Shown: positions 43,412 to 52,468, counted from the stretch's first letter. The stretch is 64,000 nt of DNA from JABDIP01 sp965212545 (GCA_965212545.1 CBDBVB010000002.1:29135-93134), one strand, 5' to 3'. Notes: generated by a model from the sequence alone, not told the origin. Numbers and translations are program-made.

Positions 43412-44713
43412 CTACCCGGCGAGATCGAACGTCTCGCCACTGAAGTATTTGTGCAACCGGCTGTCGGCGGTGCGGGCATGGGCCTCCATGCCCTCCAGAC
43501 GGGACAGGCGGGCGGTCACCGCGCCGATGGTGCGGTTCGCCTCCCGCGACATGCGCTGATAGGTCACCGTCTTAATGAACTTGCCGACGCTAAGGCCGCC
43601 AGTATAGCGGCCGGCGCCCTTGGTCGGCAGGATGTGGTTGGGTCCCGAGGTCTTGTCGCCGAACGCCACCGTCGTCTCTTCGCCCAGGAACAGCGAGCCG
43701 TAGTTGCGCAGGGTCGCGAGCCACCAATCCGGGTCGTCGGCATGGACCTCCAGATGCTCCGACGCATAACGGTCGCTCGCCTCGGCGGCGGCTTCGCGGC
43801 TGTCGGCCAGCAGCACCTCGCCATAGTCCCGCCAGGCGGCCTCGGCGTTGACCCGGTTCTGTTCCGGCAACTCGGCGATCAGGCTTGGCATGCGGTCCAT
43901 GACGGCCTGGGCGAGGGGGCGAGAGGTGCTGATCAGCCAAGCCGGCGAGTTCGGCCCATGCTCTGCCTGACCGACCAGATCGGTGGCGACGATCTCCGGG
44001 TCGGCGCCGCTATCCGCGATGATCAGGATTTCCGAGGGGCCGGCGAACAGGTCGATGCCCACGCGGCCGTAGAGCAGGCGCTTGGCTTCGGCGACGAACT
44101 GGTTGCCCGGCCCGACCAGGATGTCGGCGGCGCGCCCGGTAAACAGGCCGAAGGCCATGGCGGCAACGGCCTGGACGCCGCCCATGGTCAGCACCGCATT
44201 CGCGCCCGCGAGGTTCAGGGCATACAGCACCGCCGGATGGATGCCCGAGGAGTCACGCGGCGGCGAGGCGGCGATGACGTACTCGACGCCAGCCACCCTG
44301 GCAGTCGTGACGCTCATGATCGCAGAGGCGACATGGCAGTAGCGCCCACCCGGCACGTAGCACCCCGCCGCCTGGACCGGAATCAGCTTCTGCCCGGCGT
44401 GTAGGCCCGGCTGCAGTTCGACCTCGAATTCCGACAGGCTGGCAAGTTGCGCCTCGGCAAAGGCGCGCACCCGGTCATGGGCAAAGCGGATATCGTCCTT
44501 CAGCCGCTGCGGTACCCGATCGCCAGCGGCGGCGATCGCGTCCGCGGTCACCACGATGTCGCCGTCCCAGCGGTCGAATTCCCGGCTGAACTCGATCGCC
44601 TTGTCCTCGCCGCCGGCCTCGATCGCGGCCAGCATGTCGGCGACGATGCGTCCGACCTGCTGGTCGTCGCTCGCGGCCGTCTTGGCCGCCTTCTTCAGAT
44701 ACTCAACGGACAT
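43412..44713 (-). CDS. hpsN: Histidinol dehydrogenase-family enzyme, probable sulfopropanediol 3-dehydrogenase (HpsN-like)
   Basis: Four-electron NAD-dependent oxidation of a primary alcohol to an acid. 433 residues of the HisD fold. Zinc and catalytic residues are retained: Gln and His in GQAEHGPNS, the Glu-His pair in SEHLEVHADDP, Asp in GDKTSGPNHILPT and His near the C-terminus in EGMEAHARTADSR. It is not in a his operon but follows a TRAP importer and precedes two more dehydrogenases, the hpsKLMNOP order, so R-dihydroxypropanesulfonate is the favoured substrate. A different polyol remains possible. Confidence 0.8.
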   Translation of the reverse strand: MSVEYLKKAAKTAASDDQQVGRIVADMLAAIEAGGEDKAIEFSREFDRWDGDIVVTADAIAAAGDRVPQRLKDDIRFAHDRVRAFAEAQLASLSEFEVELQPGLHAGQKLIPVQAAGCYVPGGRYCHVASAIMSVTTARVAGVEYVIAASPPRDSSGIHPAVLYALNLAGANAVLTMGGVQAVAAMAFGLFTGRAADILVGPGNQFVAEAKRLLYGRVGIDLFAGPSEILIIADSGADPEIVATDLVGQAEHGPNSPAWLISTSRPLAQAVMDRMPSLIAELPEQNRVNAEAAWRDYGEVLLADSREAAAEASDRYASEHLEVHADDPDWWLATLRNYGSLFLGEETTVAFGDKTSGPNHILPTKGAGRYTGGLSVGKFIKTVTYQRMSREANRTIGAVTARLSRLEGMEAHARTADSRLHKYFSGETFDLAG

Positions 44714-44767
44714 AATCTCGATCCTCGACTCGGTCGCCCGGCGGGCGGTGATCTTTGGAGTGGTTGG

Positions 44768-46075
44768 TCAGAATGCCCATAGCGACAGGGCGGGCACGAA
44801 AGCGAGCAGTAGCACGACAATCAGCATCGCCGTCACATAGGGCACGGCCTTGGCCGCGATCTTCAAAATCGAAGTGCCGGTCAGGCCGGACACCACGAAC
44901 AGGTTCAGGCCGAGCGGCGGCGTTATGAATCCGACGCCGAGCGCCGTCACCATCAGGATGCAGAAGTGCACGTCCTCCATCCCGATCTCCCGCGCCAGCG
45001 GCAGCAGGATCGGCGACAGGATGACGATGTTCGGCGTCGTCTCCATGACACAGCCGGCCAGGATGAGAATGCCGATGATCAGCAGGATGATGCCGACCTC
45101 GCTTTCCACGGCGGCGGTCACCGCGAAGACGAAACCCTGCGGGATCTGCAGCGCTGCCAGGGTCTGCGCCAGCGGCAGGGCCAGGGCGATGATCGGCAGG
45201 ATGACGCCGTTCACCTTGGCCGAACTCTCCAGCATCTTGGGGAAGTCGCCGAGGGTCAACGTGCCCTGCAACAGGCCGATGATGATCGTGGTCACGACCG
45301 CGACGGCGGCGGCCTCGGTCGGGGTGAACACGCCGGAATAGATTCCGCCCAGGATGATGATCGGCACCAGCAACGCGTATCGGCCGGCAACAAGCGCCTT
45401 CCACCAGCGCCGGACTGAGAAGCCCTGGTCGGTATTCTCATATCCGTTGATGCGGTTCATCACCAGATTGGTGACCATGATCGAGAACATCACCATCAGG
45501 CCCGGCACCGCGGCGGCGATGAACAGGGTCGAGGCCGAGATGCCCAGTACCAGTCCGATGATGATGTAGGCGATCGAGGGCGGGATCAGGATGCCGGTGC
45601 ACGCACCCGACGCCACCAGGGCGCAGGCATAGGGCTTTGGATAGCCCTGCTTGACCAGCCGATCGATGGTCATGCGCCCGACGGCGGCGGCGCCGGCCGC
45701 ATCGGACCCGGAGATGCAGGCGAAGAACCCGCATCCCAGCACCGTCGCGGTGCCGAAGCCGGCACGAAAACCGCCGGCGGTGGCCTCGGCGATATCCAGC
45801 AGCTTGTCCGACAGTCCGGTGCGGACCAATACGTCGCCGGTCAGGATGAACAGGGGCACCGCGATCAAGGCGAAGGCGTCGATCCCGTCGAACAGGGATT
45901 CACCCAGCAGCGACAGCGGCAGGATATCGGTGAAGTAGAGCATGGCGACCGCGCCCAGCCCCAGCGATACCCAAACCGGCACCGCCAGCGCGATCAGCAG
46001 TATGATGCCGAACAGCGGGACATAGAATTCCCAGCCGAGATCGAGCGCCGCGCCTTGCTGGAGTTGATAGAGCAT
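44768..46075 (-). CDS. TRAP transporter large permease (DctM type)
   Basis: Twelve-segment inner-membrane subunit of a sodium-driven importer. 435 residues, strongly hydrophobic, with TRAP-family stretches PLFILTGDVLVRTGLSDKL, GASGACTGILIPPSIAYIIIG-like core, GVFTPTEAAAVAV and a C-terminal GVGFITPPLGLNLFVVSGL. Lies 15 nt after the small permease and 54 nt before the HpsN-like gene, in the hpsM slot. Confidence 0.94.
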   Translation of the reverse strand: MLYQLQQGAALDLGWEFYVPLFGIILLIALAVPVWVSLGLGAVAMLYFTDILPLSLLGESLFDGIDAFALIAVPLFILTGDVLVRTGLSDKLLDIAEATAGGFRAGFGTATVLGCGFFACISGSDAAGAAAVGRMTIDRLVKQGYPKPYACALVASGACTGILIPPSIAYIIIGLVLGISASTLFIAAAVPGLMVMFSIMVTNLVMNRINGYENTDQGFSVRRWWKALVAGRYALLVPIIILGGIYSGVFTPTEAAAVAVVTTIIIGLLQGTLTLGDFPKMLESSAKVNGVILPIIALALPLAQTLAALQIPQGFVFAVTAAVESEVGIILLIIGILILAGCVMETTPNIVILSPILLPLAREIGMEDVHFCILMVTALGVGFITPPLGLNLFVVSGLTGTSILKIAAKAVPYVTAMLIVVLLLAFVPALSLWAF

Positions 46076-46090
46076 TGTCTGAGCCTCCAG

Positions 46091-46606
46091 CTAGTCGAAC
46101 AGTTTCTCGCCTTCGAACACCGGCCGGCCGGCGCGAAAATCGCTCCAGTCGCGCAGGATCGACTGCACCAACCGGAACACCATCATGGCGAAGCCGATCG
46201 GCACCGCCGCCAGGAACCAGGCGTTGCTGATCCGCAGGCCATGGGTCACCGAGCCGAATTTCAATGCGGTGTGGATCGGGTCCAGCGACCAGTACAGCGC
46301 GATCAGCGCCAGCGTCAGGGTGGCGAAATCGCCGAACAGGTAGACCGCGGCCTTCGCCCTCGGCCGCAAATAGTGGAGGATCACGTCGATGCGGATATGG
46401 GCGCGCTCGCGGATCGCCGACGAGGCGCCGATCCAGGCCAGGTAGATGAAGGCATATCGGGCGATCTCCTCGCCCCAGATCGAGGAATAGCTGAGCACGA
46501 AGCGCCGGATCACCTCCATGGCGATGGTCGCAACGATCATCGCGTAGAAGGTCAACAGCAGCCACCGCTCGCCGTTCTGGTCGATATGCCTCAGCACGGC
46601 GCCCAT
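46091..46606 (-). CDS. TRAP transporter small permease (DctQ type)
   Basis: 171 residues with four membrane segments and the DctQ pattern MEVIRRFVLSYSSIWGEEIARYAFIYLAWIGASSAIRERAHIRID. Pairs with the large permease. Start 46606 has GGGGAG upstream; the longer TTG start at 46621 is rejected. Positioned as hpsL. Confidence 0.92.
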   Translation of the reverse strand: MGAVLRHIDQNGERWLLLTFYAMIVATIAMEVIRRFVLSYSSIWGEEIARYAFIYLAWIGASSAIRERAHIRIDVILHYLRPRAKAAVYLFGDFATLTLALIALYWSLDPIHTALKFGSVTHGLRISNAWFLAAVPIGFAMMVFRLVQSILRDWSDFRAGRPVFEGEKLFD

Positions 46607-46672
46607 CGCGCGTCTCCCCAAATAAAAGAGAATGGCGACCCCGGAGGTGTGAGCCTGGGGCCGCCGTCCCGA

Positions 46673-47824
46673 TTACACGTCGTGTACGTACAGCCGGCCC
46701 TGGGTGTTGGCGGCGTCCAACAGACGATCGAATGTGGCGATCGATCCCGCCAGCTCGGTCTTGAACTCGTTCCACTCGGACCGCTGATGCCCGGCCGCGG
46801 AGACCCATTCCTCCATCTCCGATGCGTTCGGGGCGTAGAACTGGACCCCTGCGGCGCCAAGCTCGGCCATGGCATAGGCGCGGGCCGCAGGTACCTTCGC
46901 CAGGTTCTGCTGCATGGTGACGGCGCTGGCGAATTCGATGGCCTCCTGCAGGTCGCCCGGCAGGGAGTTGAACCATTCCAGATTGCAGGAATAGACCTGG
47001 GAGTCAGGCACCGAGCGGTTGAAGGTGACCCAGGACAGCACGTCCTTGAAGCCGAAGACGTGCAGCGCCTCGACCGACGGGTCCAGAGCATCGGCCACGC
47101 CCTGCTTGATCGCGCTGGGAGTCTCGCCCCAGGCGACGGGGGTGGGGTTGGCGCCGAGCAGGCGATAGAACTGCTGCAGGATCTGTGAACCCGGCACCCG
47201 GAACTTGATGCCCTGCATCTGCGCCGGAGTCCTGATCGGCCCTTCGATGCCCTGGCGCAACGCCACCACGCGCGGATCGATGCAGACATACCAGAGCGGC
47301 TTGAAGCCCTTGGCCTCGACCTTGGGGTTGACCTCGGCGGCCCAGGCGTCGGAGGTCACCAGATTGATGAACGTCTGGTTCTCGCCGCACCAATACGGGA
47401 TGTTGATCAGGTCGACGGTCGGCGCGAACGGGGCGAAATTGGACAGCGAATGCTGCGCCGCCTGGATCGTGCCGCCCTGGACCTTCTGGGCCAGAGCGCC
47501 ACCGGCGCCGAGCTGGCCGCCCGGGGCCAGCCGCACATAGATCCTGCCGTTGCTCATGTTCTGGATGTTCTCCTTGAAATCCAGCTGCATGATCGGATAG
47601 CTGCGCGATGCGCCGAGGATGTAAGCGGTGGCGACCGTCATGACATGTTCGGCCGCGTCCTCCCGGTCCCGCTCTTCGCGGGCGTTCTGTGCCGAGGCTT
47701 CGGTGGAGCCCAGCGTGCCGGCCGCAGCGGCGACCACGGCGGCGGTGAAGCCGTACTTGCCGGTGAGCTCGAAAAAGCGTCTGCGTTCCGCAGATTCCAG
47801 CGTGTCCGGATCGCGTCTTTTCAT
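46673..47824 (-). CDS. TRAP transporter substrate-binding protein (DctP type)
   Basis: Periplasmic receptor, 383 residues. The N-terminus carries SAERRRFFELTGKYGFTAAVVAAAA, resembling a twin-arginine signal. DctP-type body: NIQNMSNGRIYVRLAPGGQLGAG, GTIQAAQHS, and the carboxylate/sulfonate-binding Arg region GIKFRVPGSQILQQFYRLLGANPTPVAWGE. GGAGGA precedes the ATG. Positioned as hpsK. Confidence 0.92.
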   Translation of the reverse strand: MKRRDPDTLESAERRRFFELTGKYGFTAAVVAAAAGTLGSTEASAQNAREERDREDAAEHVMTVATAYILGASRSYPIMQLDFKENIQNMSNGRIYVRLAPGGQLGAGGALAQKVQGGTIQAAQHSLSNFAPFAPTVDLINIPYWCGENQTFINLVTSDAWAAEVNPKVEAKGFKPLWYVCIDPRVVALRQGIEGPIRTPAQMQGIKFRVPGSQILQQFYRLLGANPTPVAWGETPSAIKQGVADALDPSVEALHVFGFKDVLSWVTFNRSVPDSQVYSCNLEWFNSLPGDLQEAIEFASAVTMQQNLAKVPAARAYAMAELGAAGVQFYAPNASEMEEWVSAAGHQRSEWNEFKTELAGSIATFDRLLDAANTQGRLYVHDV

Positions 47825-47867
47825 GATTGTCCTCCCAGTGGTTTGACCGCTTCAACGGCGGTCGGTT

Positions 47868-48083
47868 TCAGCGCGTCGCCTCTTTGTTCAGCGCGGCGAT
47901 GACGAAGCAGATGATGGCGGCCAGCAGTATGAGGAATTCGGCGACGTCGCCGGCATGGACAGGGGTCGTGGCGCCGGCCATTACCGAGACCTTTCCAGCC
48001 AGGACGTTCAGGACGTAGAGGCTGAAGAACAGAATGGCAGCCCATTTGGCCAGTCGGCCCCGGGCTCGCGGGCGATCCGCCAC
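47868..48083 (-). CDS. Small two-segment membrane protein leading the TRAP operon
   Basis: 71 residues, GTG start with GGGAGG 6 nt upstream. Two predicted membrane segments (about 12-34 and 46-65) joined by a short loop; basic N-terminus ADRPRARGRLAKWA. No family recognised. It sits 43 nt upstream of the binding-protein gene in the same orientation and directly behind the LacI-type operator, so it is the first gene of the regulated transcript. It could be an accessory subunit of the importer. Confidence 0.7.
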   Translation of the reverse strand: MADRPRARGRLAKWAAILFFSLYVLNVLAGKVSVMAGATTPVHAGDVAEFLILLAAIICFVIAALNKEATR

Positions 48084-48125
48084 GATATGCCTCCCAATTG
48101 CCTGCGCCCCTGATGAAGGCGTCTT

Positions 48126-48139
48126 TGTAAGCGTTTACA
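48126..48139. promoter_or_regulatory. LacI-type operator O1 of the TRAP/dehydrogenase operon
   Basis: TGTAAGCGTTTACA: perfect 5-bp arms with a central CG, the classic LacI/GalR-family operator. It begins just downstream of the predicted start site of the minus-strand promoter (48148-48176), a repressing position. Confidence 0.78.
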
Positions 48140-48147
48140 TTCTGATA

Positions 48148-48176
48148 AGGCTAGGCGAGATAGGCGTATCGGTCAA
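48148..48176 (-). promoter_or_regulatory. Predicted promoter of the TRAP/dehydrogenase operon
   Basis: On the minus strand TTGACC (48171-48176) and TAGCCT (48148-48153) are separated by 17 nt. The expected start site, near 48141, abuts operator O1. Confidence 0.5.
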
Positions 48177-48261
48177 GTCGCCTGGGAGAGCTGGAGAAGA
48201 GCCGCGAAACCGGATATGCTGGCCGCCTGTCTGGAATGCTGAAATATCAGAGTGCTAGCTC

Positions 48262-49323
48262 ATGGTAGGGCCTGTTCATACTGCAAGAAAGCGTTTACGA
48301 CGGCGAATGGTCGGCCGGCCAACACTGCACCACGTGGCGGCCGCGGCGGCGGTGTCGACGGCGACCGTGTCCCGTTGCCTGAATGCGGCGGAAACGGTCC
48401 GTCCGGAGCTTCGCGAGCGGGTCCAGGCAGCGATCGCCGAGCTGGGCTATACGCCGCACGGTGCGGCCCGGGCGCTGGCCAGCCAGCGGGCGCGCACTAT
48501 CGGCGCGGTCATCCCGACCCTGGACAACGCCATCTTCGCCACCGGGATCCAGGCCATGCAGGACCGTCTGTCGGGCGCCGGCTACACGCTTCTGCTGGCA
48601 AGCTCGAACTACGACGCGGCCGAGGAGTTGAAGCAGGTCGAGAGCCTGATCGAACGAGGCCTGGACGGCCTGATGCTGATCGGCGAGGCGCGGCCGCCGG
48701 AGCTCTACGAGCTTCTCGAGAGGAAGGCGGTTCCCTACGTCAACACCTGGACCTACCGGCCGGACAGCCGGCACCCGTCTATCGGATTCGACAATCGTGG
48801 CGCTGCCCATCGTGTCGCGACTTATCTGATCGATATGGGCCATACCGACCTGGCGATGATTGCCGGTATCACCGCCGGAAACGATCGGGCGGCCGAGCGA
48901 CTGGCCGGCGTGCGTACCGCCTTGTCCGAGCGGGCGCTGGCGTTCGGGCCGGGCCGCGTGGTCGAGGCGCCCTACAGCATCGGCGACGGCCGGCACGCAT
49001 TGCGGCGTCTGATGGCGGCCAGTCCCGGGCCGACAGCCGTCATCTGTGGTAACGACGTTCTGGCCTATGGCGCCCTGTTCGAGTGCCATGCGCTCGGGGT
49101 GCCGGTTCCTGGTCAGGTCTCGATAACCGGGTTCGACGATCTGGAACTTGCCGCCGAAATGGCCCCCGCCCTGACCACCATGCATGTGCCATCCGACGAA
49201 ATGGGGCGGCTGGCGGCGGAGTACCTGCTTGACCGCATCGACGGTGAGCCGACGACCGGCGCCACCAATCTCGACATCGATTTGATTATTCGCGGATCGA
49301 CCGGCCCGCCGCCAGCGGGCTGA
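48262..49323 (+). CDS. LacI-family transcriptional regulator
   Basis: 353 residues. HTH: GRPTLHHVAAAAAVSTATVSRCLNAAETVRPELRERVQAAIAELGYTPHGAARALASQRARTIG, with the hinge-helix pattern intact, then a periplasmic-binding-like ligand domain (type I) with DRAAERLAGVRTAL and SITGFDDLELAAEMAPALTTMHVP. Divergent from the TRAP operon and its likely repressor. ATG 48307 (MVGRPTLHHVA) is an alternative start; neither has a strong ribosome site. A second operator lies in its first codons. Confidence 0.92.
   Translation: MVGPVHTARKRLRRRMVGRPTLHHVAAAAAVSTATVSRCLNAAETVRPELRERVQAAIAELGYTPHGAARALASQRARTIGAVIPTLDNAIFATGIQAMQDRLSGAGYTLLLASSNYDAAEELKQVESLIERGLDGLMLIGEARPPELYELLERKAVPYVNTWTYRPDSRHPSIGFDNRGAAHRVATYLIDMGHTDLAMIAGITAGNDRAAERLAGVRTALSERALAFGPGRVVEAPYSIGDGRHALRRLMAASPGPTAVICGNDVLAYGALFECHALGVPVPGQVSITGFDDLELAAEMAPALTTMHVPSDEMGRLAAEYLLDRIDGEPTTGATNLDIDLIIRGSTGPPPAG
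48287..48300. promoter_or_regulatory. Second LacI-type operator O2 at the lacI gene start
   Basis: Contains AAGCGTTTAC (48289-48298), identical over 10 bp to operator O1 and centred 160 bp from it, close to a whole number of helical turns (about 15.2). The partner half-site is degenerate. It could serve autorepression and looping. Confidence 0.55.
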
Positions 49324-49334
49324 CCGTCGGGTAC

Positions 49335-50741
49335 CTACGCAGAAGGGCCCACCATGTTCTCCGGCCGCACCCATTCGTCGAACTGCTCGGAGGTCAGCAG
49401 GCCGAGTTCCATGGCGGCGGCCTTCAGGGTCGAGCCGTCGGCATAGGCCTTCTTCGCCACCTTGGCGGCGTTGTCGTAGCCGATATGCGGGTTGAGCGCC
49501 GTCACCAGCATCAGGGATTCGTGCAGCAGCGCGTCGATGCGCTCCCGGTTCGCCTCGATGCCGACCACGCAATTGTCGGCGAAGCTGTGCGCTGCGTCGG
49601 CCAGCAGCCGGATCGATTGCAGGAGGTTGAAGATCATAACGGGCTTGAAGACGTTGAGCTCGTAATGGCCGTTCGAACCGGCGACGCTGACGGCGACATG
49701 GTTGCCCATGACCTGGGCGCAGACCATGGTCAGCGCTTCCGACTGGGTCGGGTTGACCTTGCCCGGCATGATCGACGATCCGGGTTCGTTGGCCGGCAGG
49801 ACCAACTCCCCGATGCCGCAGCGCGGGCCCGAGCCCAGCATGCGGATGTCGTTGGCAATCTTCATCAGGCTGACCGCGATTGTGTTGCAGGCGCCCGAGG
49901 CTTCGACGATGGCGTCGTGTGCGGCCAAGGCCTCGAACTTGTTCTCCGCGGTGACGAAGGGGAAACCTGTGATGCGCGCGACCTCCTCCGCGAAGGCCTC
50001 GGCAAAGCCGATCTTGGCGTTGAGCCCGGAGCCGACCGCGGTGCCGCCCTGGGCCAACTGCAGCAGCCGGGGCAGGGTTTCGCGGATGCGCGCGATGCCG
50101 TAGGCGACCTGGCAGGCATAGCCGGAGAACTCCTGCCCCAGGGTCAGCGGCGTGGCATCCTGCAGATGGGTGCGGCCGATCTTGACGATCTCGGCGAACG
50201 CCTTGGCCTTTCCGTCCAGAGCCGCGTGCAGATGCTCCAGTGACGGGATCAACTCGTGCTCGATCTGCTCCACGGCGGCGATGTGCATCACCGTCGGAAA
50301 GGTATCGTTGGACGATTGCCCCATATTGCAGTGGTCGTTCGGATGGACCGGCGATTTCGAGCCGATCTCGCCGCCCAGCATCTCGATCGCCCGGTTGGCG
50401 ATCACCTCATTGGCGTTCATGTTGGTCTGGGTGCCCGATCCGGTCTGCCACACCACCAGCGGAAAGTGCTCGGCCAGGGTGCCTTCGATGACCTCTTCCG
50501 CCGCCGCGACGATGGCCTCGCCGATCTTGGCATCGTCCATCGCGCCCAGCGACATGTTGACCAGGGCGGCGGCCTTCTTCTGGATGCCCAGCGCGCGCAC
50601 CAGCGGCTGCGGCATGCGCTCCCCGCCGATCTTGAAATTCTGCAGCGAGCGCTGGGTCTGGGCGCCCCAATAGCGGTCGGCGGGTACTTTCATTTCGCCA
50701 AGGCTGTCGGTCTCGATGCGGATGTCTGGCGTATCGGCCAT
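49335..50741 (-). CDS. fumC: Class II fumarate hydratase
   Basis: Interconverts fumarate and L-malate in the TCA cycle; iron-independent, cytoplasmic tetramer. 468 residues with the superfamily signature GSSIMPGKVNPTQ, plus TGSGTQTNMNANEVI and QSSNDTFPT. Start 50741 follows GGAGAC; the frame to 50846 lacks family sequence. Convergent with the LacI gene, 11 nt apart. The signature and the N-terminal ETDSLGEMKVPADRYWGAQTQRS identify fumarase rather than aspartase or argininosuccinate lyase. Confidence 0.96.
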   Translation of the reverse strand: MADTPDIRIETDSLGEMKVPADRYWGAQTQRSLQNFKIGGERMPQPLVRALGIQKKAAALVNMSLGAMDDAKIGEAIVAAAEEVIEGTLAEHFPLVVWQTGSGTQTNMNANEVIANRAIEMLGGEIGSKSPVHPNDHCNMGQSSNDTFPTVMHIAAVEQIEHELIPSLEHLHAALDGKAKAFAEIVKIGRTHLQDATPLTLGQEFSGYACQVAYGIARIRETLPRLLQLAQGGTAVGSGLNAKIGFAEAFAEEVARITGFPFVTAENKFEALAAHDAIVEASGACNTIAVSLMKIANDIRMLGSGPRCGIGELVLPANEPGSSIMPGKVNPTQSEALTMVCAQVMGNHVAVSVAGSNGHYELNVFKPVMIFNLLQSIRLLADAAHSFADNCVVGIEANRERIDALLHESLMLVTALNPHIGYDNAAKVAKKAYADGSTLKAAAMELGLLTSEQFDEWVRPENMVGPSA

Positions 50742-50848
50742 GGATCGGGTCTCCAGGAATTCACTGCGGCGCGGATTGTCGCGCCGAAGGCATTGTATCG
50801 CGGGGAACCGGACAGCGCATCCGGGGATGACCCGTGTCGCGGTCACGG

Positions 50849-51931
50849 TCAGGATGTCTTTGCAGACAGTCTGGTCACATGGCCCATCTTGCGGCCCGGG
50901 CGGGCTTCGGACTTGCCGTAGAGGTGTAGCCGAGCATCCGGCTCGGCCAGAAAGTCCTTCCAGGCGTCAATATCGGCTCCGATCAGGTTGGTCATCACCG
51001 CATTCGCATGCCGATCCACCGCGCCGAGCGGAAGGCCGCAGATCGCCCGGACCAGCTGCTCGAACTGGCTGGTGGCGCAGGCGTCCAGCGTCCAATGACC
51101 GGAATTGTGCGGCCGCGGTGCCAGCTCGTTGACCAGCAGCCTGCCGTCCGCTGTGTGGAACATCTCCACTGCCAGCAGGCCGATGATGTCCAACGCGGCG
51201 ATCAGTTCGCGGGCAATGTCCTCCGCCGCCTGCGCCTCGGTCGCCGGCAGTGCCGCCGGGACGATGGTTTCGGCCAGGATATGGTCGCGATGCCGGTTCT
51301 CGACGGTCGGGTAGCACACGATCGAACCGTCCAGACCGCGCGCCGCGATCACCGACAGCTCGAAGTCGAAATCGACGAAGCCTTCCAGGATCGCGGCTTG
51401 CTCGCCGATCTGCGCGCCGGCTGCCGGCCCATCGCCGGGCTGGCGGATCAGTGCCTGCGCCTTGCCGTCATAACCCATCCGCGTCGATTTCAGCACCGCC
51501 GGCGCGCCGATCCGCTCCATCGCAGCCTTCAGATCGGCCGGCCTTGGTACCGGGCGGTATGGCGCAACGGCGATCCCCAGGCCTGAGATGAAGTCTTTCT
51601 CCATCAGACGGTCCTGGCAGATCGACAGGGCGTTCGGACCTGGCCGGACCGCTACCCGATCCGACAAATAGGCAACGGTGTGATGGGGGATGTTCTCGAA
51701 CTCGTAGGTCACGACCTGGACCGCGTCGGCAAAGCGCGCAAGGGCCGTCTCGTCGCCATAGGAGGACAGCGTCGCCCGATCGGTGACTTGTGCGGTCGGG
51801 CTGTCACGGTCGGGACAGAGAACATGGCTGCGATAGCCCAACCGGGCAGCCGCTTGTGCGGTCATGCGGCCGAGTTGGCCGCCACCGAGAATGCCGATCG
51901 TGCTGCCGGGCGGCAGCGCCACGTCGGTCAT
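50849..51931 (-). CDS. purK: 5-(carboxyamino)imidazole ribonucleotide synthase PurK
   Basis: ATP-grasp enzyme converting AIR and bicarbonate to N5-CAIR in purine synthesis. 360 residues: GSTIGILGGGQLGRMTAQAAARLGY at the N-terminus, YEFENIP, and ATP-grasp motifs including LVNELAPRPHNSGHWTLDAC. The start overlaps the purE stop by 4 nt. The same frame continues open upstream through purE but that part is not coding. Confidence 0.96.
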   Translation of the reverse strand: MTDVALPPGSTIGILGGGQLGRMTAQAAARLGYRSHVLCPDRDSPTAQVTDRATLSSYGDETALARFADAVQVVTYEFENIPHHTVAYLSDRVAVRPGPNALSICQDRLMEKDFISGLGIAVAPYRPVPRPADLKAAMERIGAPAVLKSTRMGYDGKAQALIRQPGDGPAAGAQIGEQAAILEGFVDFDFELSVIAARGLDGSIVCYPTVENRHRDHILAETIVPAALPATEAQAAEDIARELIAALDIIGLLAVEMFHTADGRLLVNELAPRPHNSGHWTLDACATSQFEQLVRAICGLPLGAVDRHANAVMTNLIGADIDAWKDFLAEPDARLHLYGKSEARPGRKMGHVTRLSAKTS

Positions 51932-52434
51932 CCGTCGTCCGGCGATTCGGCGACCGCGTCGGTCTGCCTTGCCCGCCACGCGTCGAGCGCGTCGGCCGTG
52001 GCGGGATCGCCGAGCGCCAGAATGGACGCCGCCAGCAGTGCTGCATTGATGGCGCCGGCCTTGCCGATGGCCAGGGTGCCGACCGGGACGCCGCCGGGCA
52101 TCTGCACGATCGACAACAGGCTGTCCATTCCGCTCAGGGCCTTGCTTTTCACGGGCACGCCCAGCACCGGCAAGGGCGTCATCGCCGCCGTCATGCCGGG
52201 CAGATGTGCGGCGCCGCCGGCTCCGGCGATGATCACCTGAACGCCGCGCTCCCGAGCACCGGTCGCGTAGTCGCGCAGACGGTCCGGAGTGCGGTGGGCC
52301 GAGACGATTCGGGTCTCGTGCTCGATTCCCAGCGCCGCGAGCGTGTCGGCCGCGTGGCACATCGTCGCCCAGTCCGACTGGCTGCCCATGATGATCCCCA
52401 CATGCGGAGCGGTTTGCGAGGGCCCATCTATCAT
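51928..52434 (-). CDS. purE: N5-carboxyaminoimidazole ribonucleotide mutase PurE (class I)
   Basis: Converts N5-CAIR to CAIR. 168 residues: GIIMGSQSDWATM, SAHRTPDRLRDY (catalytic His), IIAGAGGAAHLPGM and SIVQMPGGVPVGTLAIGKAGAINAALLA are all PurE signatures. First gene of the purEK pair. A perfect inverted repeat lies 35 bp upstream (52469-52488). Confidence 0.97.
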   Translation of the reverse strand: MIDGPSQTAPHVGIIMGSQSDWATMCHAADTLAALGIEHETRIVSAHRTPDRLRDYATGARERGVQVIIAGAGGAAHLPGMTAAMTPLPVLGVPVKSKALSGMDSLLSIVQMPGGVPVGTLAIGKAGAINAALLAASILALGDPATADALDAWRARQTDAVAESPDDG

Positions 52435-52468
52435 TGCGGCGACTTCTGGTTGAGCGACAAGCGTGGAT

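Noticed and set aside
43412..44713. Biosynthetic hisD
   Set aside because: No other his genes nearby; it is embedded in a TRAP/dehydrogenase operon with a LacI repressor, so a catabolic paralogue is more likely.
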